Positions 6,278-11,631 of a DNA stretch of 64,000 nucleotides are shown here, one piece after another; position 1 is the stretch's first letter; each line of letters starts with the position of its first letter. The position numbers and the translations under genes were made by a program. The notes beneath the pieces were generated by a model, which saw nothing but the letters and a program-made list of their open reading frames with translations, made no database searches and was not told the origin of the DNA. Origin of the DNA: a virus; IMG/VR virus record IMGVR_UViG_3300044546_000330, positions 1-64,000 of that record; one strand, given 5' to 3'.

Positions 6278-6559
6278 TTTTGTTTCCTTGTTTTAAGGTT
6301 CAGTACTCCACACTAAGAGGTAGTGGAGCCAAGTTTATACCTATCTGGCAAATCTTAGAGTAGTATCTAAGCAGTAAAAACCTTGCCATCCGGTCAGCGG
6401 CTACGAGGCAGTGAGCCTGATAAACAAAGCTGATAACTTATAGAAACTGTAACGTGAAGTAGCTCAATAAAACCGAGAGCTCTTAGATACTTCCCAAGAA
6501 AGTAGCGCAGGGTAATACCCGTCAGTCGTAGGCCACCGGGGCGTTACAGTTTCTTTTTT
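6278..6559 (+). ncRNA. Large structured RNA candidate with a 13-bp closing helix
   Basis: No gene, but dense pairing. AGAAACTGTAACG (6442-6454) pairs perfectly with CGTTACAGTTTCT (6542-6554), followed by T-rich sequence. Inside it are GAAGTA/TACTTC (6456-6461/6488-6493), AGCTC/GAGCT (6461-6465/6477-6481) and GGG/CCC (6510-6520). The 5' part has AAGGTT/AACCTT (6295-6300/6379-6384) enclosing CTCCAC/GTGGAG and CTTAGA/TCTAAG hairpins. CCGGT (6390-6394) can pair with ACCGG (6535-6539), crossing the 13-bp helix as a pseudoknot. It does not match tmRNA, RNase P, 6S or group I core motifs that I know. It ends 6 nt before a tRNA-like gene. Confidence 0.6.
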
Positions 6560-6565
6560 AACTTA

Positions 6566-6640
6566 GGACACCTAGCTCATTGGTAGAGCATCTGAACAGA
6601 AATGTTTAGAAGGTAGAGGGTTCGATTCCCTTTGTGTCCG
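6566..6640 (+). tRNA. tRNA-like gene whose anticodon arm is a GAAA-capped stem
   Basis: GGACAC (6566-6571) pairs with GTGTCC (6634-6639); the seventh acceptor pair C-T is mismatched; discriminator G6640. The D arm is GCTC-ATTGGTA-GAGC and the T arm GAGGG-TTCGATT-CCCTT (6616-6632). The anticodon arm has an 8-bp stem, TCTGAACA (6591-6598) with TGTTTAGA (6603-6610), closed by the tetraloop GAAA. With only five pairs counted the loop would be 10 nt. No frame gives a 7-nt loop with U33, so it probably cannot decode, although the outer tRNA fold is well preserved. Confidence 0.65.
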
Positions 6641-6659
6641 CTCACTAAAAGAAATACGT

Positions 6660-6737
6660 ATGAAGAACATACACTTAATACCAACAAAAACTATAGTATT
6701 GTCCTTTATCTTACACACCTTAAACGTAAACAAGTAA
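6660..6737 (+). pseudogene. Possible 25-codon remnant or leader peptide sharing the start of the next gene
   Basis: ATGAAGAACATACAC at 6660-6674 is repeated exactly at 6753-6767, where it starts the next gene (MKNIH). The first copy runs on as MKNIHLIPTKT and stops at 6735-6737. MKNIHLIPT is, from memory, a typical start of this family of Bacteroidota phage proteins. The segment therefore looks like the original N terminus left behind after a deletion or recombination that gave the downstream gene a new start. A functional leader peptide is the alternative. Confidence 0.35.
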
Positions 6738-6752
6738 ACTATATAACACATT

Positions 6753-7574
6753 ATGAAGAACATACACAAACTAAATGAGAACATCTACATCACATCTGAT
6801 GAAGAAATTAAAGAAGGAGATTGGATGTATTACAAGCATTTTAGAGAAGATATTGTATGTAAATACGATACAATGAATGGTCAAAATACAAATGTAAATG
6901 AGCATAAACCATTCTATCAAAAAATTATTCTAACAACAGACCAAGAGTTAATCAAAGATTGTGTACAAGCTATTGATGATGAGTTCTTAGAATGGTTTGT
7001 TAATAATTCAAGTTGTGAAAGTGTAGAGGTTGACAAAAATTGGAATTACCCATTAGATAAAAGTTGGGAATACAAAATCATCATTCCAAAAGAAAAACCT
7101 AAAATTACTAATTGTGGTAATAAGAATTGTCAATCAGGTGTAATTAATGGGGTTAATCCTAAACTATGTAGAAAGTGTAATCCAAAAGAAGAACATCCTA
7201 ATCAGATTAAGTGTTATTGCGGTCACACAACAACTTGTGATTGTAGTCCATTAGAAGAACCTAAACAATTTACTCCTGAAATGTTAGTAGATTTAAAACA
7301 AGGATTAGATAATGCTATACAAAAAAGTAATCCACTGTTTCCAAACTATAAACATTTGAATAAACAAGAAACACTTGAAGAAATAAGAAAGTATGCTGAA
7401 TTGTCATATTATAATGGGGATGAAATAAACGCTTTTGTAAATGGTGCTAAATGGCAACAAGAAAGAATGTATAGTGAGGAAGACTTAAGAAATGCTTATA
7501 GGTGGGGAACTACAGTTAATCACGGAACTAAAAAACATTTTAATGAGTGGTTTAAACAATTTAAAAAGAAATAA
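6753..7574 (+). CDS. Bacteroidota-phage accessory protein with cysteine-rich middle
   Basis: The 273-residue product has an N-terminal domain (NIYITSDEEIKEGDW and KIILTTDQELIKD, then AIDDEFLEWFVNN) that I recognise as a widespread, uncharacterised domain of Bacteroidota phages. A cysteine-rich segment around residues 118-165 (CGNKNC, CRKC, CYCG, CDC) suggests zinc binding. The C terminus contains a short helical domain ending WFKQFKKK. It is AT-rich relative to the replication genes. It is followed directly by the DUF1566-type gene. Molecular function unknown. Confidence 0.65.
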   Translation: MKNIHKLNENIYITSDEEIKEGDWMYYKHFREDIVCKYDTMNGQNTNVNEHKPFYQKIILTTDQELIKDCVQAIDDEFLEWFVNNSSCESVEVDKNWNYPLDKSWEYKIIIPKEKPKITNCGNKNCQSGVINGVNPKLCRKCNPKEEHPNQIKCYCGHTTTCDCSPLEEPKQFTPEMLVDLKQGLDNAIQKSNPLFPNYKHLNKQETLEEIRKYAELSYYNGDEINAFVNGAKWQQERMYSEEDLRNAYRWGTTVNHGTKKHFNEWFKQFKKK

Positions 7575-7575
7575 C

Positions 7576-8088
7576 ATGACAGACAAAGAAAAACTCAACT
7601 ACATGAGAATAGCTTCAGCAATAGTAGGCTATGACCTCAAAGAAAAAGACCTTGATACGGTCTTATCTATCCACGATTTAGTCCTTAGAAAAGAAGGAGA
7701 AGCAGATTTAAAAGATGTCGTTAAGATTGAACATGACATTGAAAAAAAGTACAGTCAGCCTAAACCAATAATCTTAGAGCAACATCTAAAGTTTGAAGTT
7801 TACCCTAAAGACTTAGGTAAACATAATTGGGAAGATGCAAAGAAAGCATGTGAAAATTTGGGAAATGGTTGGAGATTGCCTACAAGAGAAGAGTTGCATC
7901 TGATGTGGATTAATAGAGAAAGTATTGGGAGTTTTGCCGCTGCCTACTATTGGAGTTCTAGTGAGGGCAGTTACAGCAACGCCTGGGGTCAGCTCTTCAA
8001 CGATGGCGATCACTACCTCAGCTACAAGAACTACGCCTACTATGTTCGAGCGGTTCGGGGTGTAAAACAAGACAATGTTAGAGTTTAA
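7576..8088 (+). CDS. DUF1566/C-lectin-like protein, possible diversity-generating target
   Basis: From ATG 7576, one base after the previous stop, the product is 170 residues. Residues about 75-168 match the DUF1566 (Lcl_C/FISUMP-like) pattern: WEDAKKACENLGNGWRLPT, then YWSSSE, an AW..F..G segment and a closing YYVRAVRG. This fold belongs to the C-type-lectin/formylglycine-enzyme group used as variable ligand-binding domains. The final 117 nt change sharply in base composition and consist largely of AGC, AAC, TAC, GAT and CAC codons. It could be a surface or adhesin-like protein; no signal peptide is present. Confidence 0.75.
   Translation: MTDKEKLNYMRIASAIVGYDLKEKDLDTVLSIHDLVLRKEGEADLKDVVKIEHDIEKKYSQPKPIILEQHLKFEVYPKDLGKHNWEDAKKACENLGNGWRLPTREELHLMWINRESIGSFAAAYYWSSSEGSYSNAWGQLFNDGDHYLSYKNYAYYVRAVRGVKQDNVRV
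7945..8061 (+). other. Candidate diversity-generating variable region
   Basis: The segment encoding YYWSSSE to VRAVRG is more G/C-rich than the AT-rich remainder of its gene. It is dominated by codons with A in positions 1-2 (AAC, AGC, TAC, CAC, AAG), the pattern left by adenine-directed mutagenic retrohoming. It ends in a G/C-rich stretch (CGAGCGGTTCGGGG) like an initiation-of-homing site. No reverse transcriptase or template repeat was seen in this window, so this remains inference. Confidence 0.35.
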
Positions 8089-8506
8089 CAAACCTATACC
8101 TGTAGTTGTTGAGGGCAACAAAGATGGCTATGCACTATATGTCACTAACTCAGGTATGCTTGAGAATGATGTATGGTGTGTAGTACATTGTGATGGAGGA
8201 ATAGTAAGACACTACACAACTGATCAGATAAGGATATTCCATAACGCAACTTTTAAAATCATGGCACTTAAAGAATCGTCAGCCTCTAAGAGGTACGGAC
8301 ATAGGGAAGACTGTACCCTACTGTTTGACAAACATCCACTTTTTGTAGTGGAACAGCATCACGAAGATGCCCGAGGTATTGTTTACCTAATAGGTGACAA
8401 AGAAGGGCTATTTACACTGGACGAAAAGCCTATACTAGAGGAGTCTTATTTGAGTACTATGTTAAAGGAACTCAGAGAAGAGAAGCTCCAAAAGATAAAA
8501 GAATAG
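8075..8506 (+). CDS. Hypothetical protein, 143 aa
   Basis: Soluble alpha/beta protein with a beta-rich N-terminal part (PIPVVVEGNKDGYALYV) and a charged C-terminal helix (LKELREEKLQKIKE). No family recognised. It starts 14 nt inside the end of the DUF1566-type gene and is followed by the structured RNA region, whose terminator at 8719-8757 probably ends the shared transcript. Confidence 0.6.
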   Translation: MLEFNKPIPVVVEGNKDGYALYVTNSGMLENDVWCVVHCDGGIVRHYTTDQIRIFHNATFKIMALKESSASKRYGHREDCTLLFDKHPLFVVEQHHEDARGIVYLIGDKEGLFTLDEKPILEESYLSTMLKELREEKLQKIKE

Positions 8507-8631
8507 TAAAACTATTGGCCGGTGAAGCGCAGGGAAAGGCTCTGCAAGGTTTTGGTGACCTGATGGCCCGTACCGGCCTCTCTTAAACTTAGTCAGAACC
8601 GCTGACTTAGTACTCAACCCTTCGAGTACAT
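8507..8631 (+). ncRNA. Structured RNA region before the fourth tRNA-like gene
   Basis: GGCCGGT (8517-8523) pairs with ACCGGCC (8572-8578), enclosing GCAG/CTGC and AGGT/ACCT hairpins. Two more perfect hairpins follow: AGTCAG-aaccg-CTGACT and GTACTC/GAGTAC, the latter ending at the first base of the tRNA-like gene. No open reading frame of note. As with the regions before 1425 and 6566, the folded RNA abuts a tRNA-shaped element. It may be an independent small RNA or an mRNA 3' untranslated region. Confidence 0.45.
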
Positions 8632-8712
8632 CTGCTTATCGTCTAAATCTAAGACCCTTGCTAAGCCCTGTAACAAGGCAAAGGAAATACAGGTTCATTC
8701 CTGTTAAGCAGT
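8632..8712 (+). tRNA. tRNA-like gene with a 13-nt anticodon loop
   Basis: The acceptor CTGCTTA (8632-8638) pairs perfectly with TAAGCAG (8705-8711). The D stem GTCT/AGAC (8641-8655) has a 7-nt loop, and the T stem ACAGG/CCTGT (8689-8704) a 6-nt loop TTCATT. CCTTG (8656-8660) pairs perfectly with CAAGG (8674-8678), but encloses 13 nt (CTAAGCCCTGTAA). There is no spacer base 26, and the variable region is 10 nt. This is the most divergent of the four and would not be expected to decode. A strong terminator starts 7 nt later. Confidence 0.5.
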
Positions 8713-8718
8713 TTCAAT

Positions 8719-8757
8719 AAGTGCTGTATCTCGTTAAGAGGTGCAGTACTTTTTTTT
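8719..8757 (+). terminator. Strong intrinsic terminator
   Basis: Bases 8719-8732 pair with 8738-8751 without interruption (14 bp, three wobble pairs) around the loop GTTAA, followed by a run of T to 8757. It ends the accessory/RNA region and separates it from the replication module that starts at 8782. Confidence 0.85.
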
Positions 8758-8781
8758 CTTACCCTTTAAAACTTACACATT

Positions 8782-9027
8782 GTGACAGAACTAATCATCT
8801 TCCAGCACATAGTTACCAATCAGGTCTACTGCTGGAACGGAGAACATCCTATAGGACTGCTCCCCGAGAATCTAAGAGAAGCGTGGGATCCTAAGGGAGT
8901 ACTCACGGACAAAGAGCTTGACCTTTTCAAGTCTTTAGAAGGTACTAAGAAAAAGTCCTTCGAGTTGAAAGGAAGAGGTAAGTTCGAGATCGTTAAACGC
9001 ATAAAAGCAGACTATGAACAAGGATAG
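8782..9027 (+). CDS. Hypothetical protein, 81 aa, GTG start
   Basis: First gene of the replication-side operon. It starts at GTG 8782 behind TACCCTTTAAAACTTACACATT, a clear copy of the local leader, which supports this unusual start. It is a small charged protein with an aromatic N-terminal half (IIFQHIVTNQVYCWNGEHP) and a basic C terminus. The stop overlaps the next start by 14 nt. Function unknown. Confidence 0.6.
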   Translation: MTELIIFQHIVTNQVYCWNGEHPIGLLPENLREAWDPKGVLTDKELDLFKSLEGTKKKSFELKGRGKFEIVKRIKADYEQG

Positions 9028-9343
9028 CACAGAGGTATACTACCTTAAGACAGCCTTGACTCTGCTAGCCATAGCTTCAAAGTACCTTAAACACTATGGT
9101 ATAGAGGCTAACGTACAAAAAGAAACTAAGAACTTTCTTAACTTTCAAGTCAACAAAGTAGATTCTGTACAACGAGATATGTCTGCTAGAATTTCACCAG
9201 AACTTGCTACTATAATGCGCAAAGAACTAGTGGAAAACTGGGAAACCTTATCTGTTCAGAACGTACTTGGTATGATGGTCATGCTAAACGACGAAAAGAG
9301 AAGACAAGTAGAAGAATTCACTGAAAAACTATTAAACACATGA
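9014..9343 (+). CDS. Hypothetical all-helical protein, 109 aa
   Basis: Predicted almost fully helical (LKTALTLLAIASKYLKHYG; LATIMRKELVENWETL; EKRRQVEEFTEKLL), without cysteines or catalytic motifs. Overlaps both neighbours (14 nt upstream, 4 nt with the dNMP kinase gene), so it is co-translated with nucleotide metabolism. Function unknown. Confidence 0.6.
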   Translation: MNKDSTEVYYLKTALTLLAIASKYLKHYGIEANVQKETKNFLNFQVNKVDSVQRDMSARISPELATIMRKELVENWETLSVQNVLGMMVMLNDEKRRQVEEFTEKLLNT

Positions 9344-10023
9344 CAAAGAAACCAAACCTGATAGGAATCTCAGGAAGAATAGGTTCCGGCAAAGACACGG
9401 TAGGACTTATTATACAACATTTACTACGGAATCAAACTGACTGGAAAATCAAGAAGTTTGCAGGTAAACTCAAAGATGTAGCCTCTCTACTTACTGGTAT
9501 ACCAGCAGAACAATTTGAAGATCAAGAGTTCAAAAGTACTGCGTTAGGAGAAAAGTGGAGTTACTACGAAGATGGATGTTCTAACGACATGACAGTAAGA
9601 TTGTTTCTACAAAAGCTAGGAACTGAAGCCATCAGAAACGGGCTTCATACTAATGCCTGGGTAAATGCTCTCTTTGCTGACTATAAAGATGTTAAGCAAA
9701 GTGAGGATGGTCTTATACATGAGAAATATGGAGAACATGATATAACTATAGTTCCAAACCCTATTTTATGGAGTAAGTACTATCCTAACTGGATCATCAC
9801 TGACCTCAGATTTCCTAACGAGTTTGAGGCTATCAAGAACAGAGGAGGGTTGTGCATACAAATAGATAGAAAGAATTCTTTTTACTGTAGAGTATTACAC
9901 TCTTCAGACACTGCTCTTGACTCTCACAAGTTTGACTATGTACTCAACAACCCAGGTTCTATTGATGAGCTAGTAGAAGAAGTCAAGAAAATGCTTGTTC
10001 ACTTTAAGTTACTTGAGTCATGA
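9340..10023 (+). CDS. Deoxynucleoside monophosphate kinase
   Basis: The P-loop GRIGSGKDT occupies residues 12-20 at the start of a 227-residue P-loop kinase fold. It is followed by a lid/substrate region (FLQKLGTEAIRNG) and the ITDLRFPNEFEAIKNRGG signature typical of phage dNMP kinases of the T4 gp1/dephospho-CoA-kinase-like group. It should phosphorylate dNMPs to dNDPs with ATP, feeding phage DNA synthesis in the cytoplasm. It overlaps both neighbours by 4 nt (ATGA). Length is normal for the family. Confidence 0.85.
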   Translation: MTKKPNLIGISGRIGSGKDTVGLIIQHLLRNQTDWKIKKFAGKLKDVASLLTGIPAEQFEDQEFKSTALGEKWSYYEDGCSNDMTVRLFLQKLGTEAIRNGLHTNAWVNALFADYKDVKQSEDGLIHEKYGEHDITIVPNPILWSKYYPNWIITDLRFPNEFEAIKNRGGLCIQIDRKNSFYCRVLHSSDTALDSHKFDYVLNNPGSIDELVEEVKKMLVHFKLLES

Positions 10024-10175
10024 CGCAGTACGATCTTAAAGAAACAGACGTTGTAGTCTACCGAGGTGTTATCTCTATATTAGGAGTACTTGAGCCTTTG
10101 TTAGAACATAACGACTTTTTAATCTTAGCAACAAAAGAGGAGATCGACCTCTATAACAAACGACCCGAACTATGA
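10020..10175 (+). CDS. Small hypothetical protein, 51 aa
   Basis: A short gene in the tightly overlapping chain: its ATG overlaps the kinase stop (ATGA), and its own TGA overlaps the next ATG in the same way. The product is acidic with a hydrophobic centre (VVVYRGVISILGVLEPLLEH), resembling a small phage regulatory or adaptor protein. Position and overlaps make it credible. Function unknown. Confidence 0.6.
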   Translation: MTQYDLKETDVVVYRGVISILGVLEPLLEHNDFLILATKEEIDLYNKRPEL

Positions 10176-10396
10176 GTGAGATAATACAGCTCTTTGAGCA
10201 TAGCTTTGACAGTCTTGAGAACGACTCATCTGCTGCGCGTAGCAAAACTCTTCTTGCATCTTTCCAAGATGATGAGAAGAAAGTTGCACACCGCAAGTGT
10301 TCTGAGTACTTGTCAACTCTTAAACCTACTTTGTACCTTGGCTGGGATGGAGTAGTTTACCCACATTACACACTTGTAAAAACTACAGTACAATGA
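10172..10396 (+). CDS. Hypothetical protein, 74 aa
   Basis: Small helical protein with a charged middle (FQDDEKKVAHRKCSEYL) and an aromatic C terminus (LYLGWDGVVYPHYT). Overlaps both neighbours by 4 nt, consistent with the coupled operon. No family recognised. Confidence 0.55.
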   Translation: MSEIIQLFEHSFDSLENDSSAARSKTLLASFQDDEKKVAHRKCSEYLSTLKPTLYLGWDGVVYPHYTLVKTTVQ

Positions 10397-10644
10397 GCAT
10401 ACAAGGCACAACAATCAAGAATGGCACACTCCGGCTCATACTGACAGGTTCAGATGGGATTGACGAGGAATGCCTAAAACAACTGGACGGAGCGACAGTA
10501 AAATTTGTCTCTGAGAACTTAAAATTATTTGACAAGAACCTTACAGGCGCACTAGTCCTTGAGGTATTACCTAAAACTAAGAAAGATGAACAAGCAGACA
10601 CTAAAGAATTGGCCGGAAATAGTACAAAAGGAACTCGAGACTGA
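10393..10644 (+). CDS. Hypothetical protein, 83 aa
   Basis: Beta-rich N-terminal two-thirds (TLRLILTGSDGI; ATVKFVSENLKLF; GALVLEVLP) and a lysine-rich disordered tail. The tail overlaps the start of the uracil-DNA glycosylase gene by 59 nt. Function unknown. The close arrangement with the glycosylase makes a partner or modulator possible, but nothing in the sequence shows it. Confidence 0.5.
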   Translation: MSIQGTTIKNGTLRLILTGSDGIDEECLKQLDGATVKFVSENLKLFDKNLTGALVLEVLPKTKKDEQADTKELAGNSTKGTRD

Positions 10645-11281
10645 GTACATGGTGCAGATAGCTAACAGGTTACAGAATGTACCTGATGAGCAACTGTGCC
10701 CACCTAGGCATCAGATTCTAAGAGCTTATGAGCTTGTACAAGCTGAAGACGTTAAAGTCGTAGTTCTAGGTCTTGACCCTCATATCAATGAGGAAGCTTG
10801 TGGCTTATCATTCTCTTGCCAGACTGGGAAAGTACCACCGCCTTTACGAGTAATCTTCAGCACTTTTTTAAAGTGTGGACTTAGTACCGCGAGAAGAACC
10901 GATGGTAACTTGCAGGATTGGGCAGAACAAGGAGTTTTACTTCTTAATACTGTACTGACTACTACTAGAGGTAAGACACTTGCCCACGGCGCCTGGGGAT
11001 GGCAACAGTTTACTGGTGCAACTTTGAAATACTTAGCACAGAGCAATCAACCAATAGTCTTTCTCATCTGGGGAAATGACGCTAAAGCTTCTTGTGCACA
11101 GTACATCAAACCGTTTGTAAACAGTAACAAGCTTATCCTAGAGAACTGTCACCCTGTAGCAGAAGTCTACGGCCGAGTTAAGTTCTCAGACAGTAAGTGT
11201 TTCCTACAGACTAATGAGTTCCTACAAGCTCACAACTTAAAACCTATATTATGGGATGGAAGTTCACAGACTACAGTCTAA
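10586..11281 (+). CDS. ung: Uracil-DNA glycosylase, family 1-like, divergent active site
   Basis: The 231-residue product (start chosen at ATG 10586; an upstream ATG at 10559 adds nine basic residues) follows the family 1 UDG order. The water-activating loop is VVVLGLDPHIN (about residues 57-67) and the uracil-binding LLLNTVLT is near residue 117. The HG..GWQQFT helix and a FLIWG strand follow, then the minor-groove HP loop CHPVAEVYGR near residue 187. It removes uracil from DNA. The usual GQDPYH reads GLDPHI, so the catalytic Asp is kept, but the Gln and the Tyr that excludes thymine are replaced. HPSPLS is also degenerate. The fold assignment is firm, the exact specificity is not. Confidence 0.85.
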   Translation: MNKQTLKNWPEIVQKELETEYMVQIANRLQNVPDEQLCPPRHQILRAYELVQAEDVKVVVLGLDPHINEEACGLSFSCQTGKVPPPLRVIFSTFLKCGLSTARRTDGNLQDWAEQGVLLLNTVLTTTRGKTLAHGAWGWQQFTGATLKYLAQSNQPIVFLIWGNDAKASCAQYIKPFVNSNKLILENCHPVAEVYGRVKFSDSKCFLQTNEFLQAHNLKPILWDGSSQTTV

Positions 11282-11631
11282 GGATGACGGACGATGGGCC
11301 CATTGTCTCTTTTTCGTCTCCTTTTAAGATTGCAGAGCTAGAACTTCCAAAAAGTGTCTTAATATTGCCGTTTGGAATGACAAGGTCTCAGTGTATTAAG
11401 TACCTGAAGACTTTTGACTACCTAGTTTCTACTACTGTGGACAATGACCCGATCATAACAGACTTGCACAGATTTGCACTGAAGTTGGGTACTAAGTCCA
11501 TAGAAGAGATAGAGTTAGAACAGAAAGTAGTGGACGGGGATGATTGGTATAGGGATGAACTTGGATTGGAAGTCTATGCATATAGCTTCCTAAGTATTGA
11601 ATCACATTTTAAAGACTTAAGACATGATTAG
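11251..11631 (+). CDS. Hypothetical protein, 126 aa
   Basis: Starts 31 nt inside the glycosylase gene and overlaps the DNA polymerase start by 8 nt. Alpha/beta composition with an acidic C-terminal half (SIEEIELEQKVVDGDDWYRD). No motif recognised. Its position directly before the polymerase suggests co-expression with replication. Confidence 0.55.
   Translation: MGWKFTDYSLRMTDDGPIVSFSSPFKIAELELPKSVLILPFGMTRSQCIKYLKTFDYLVSTTVDNDPIITDLHRFALKLGTKSIEEIELEQKVVDGDDWYRDELGLEVYAYSFLSIESHFKDLRHD

Noticed and set aside
7813-8121. 102-codon minus-strand frame opposite the DUF1566 gene
   Set aside because: It is a shadow of the plus-strand coding sequence, which has clear family motifs.
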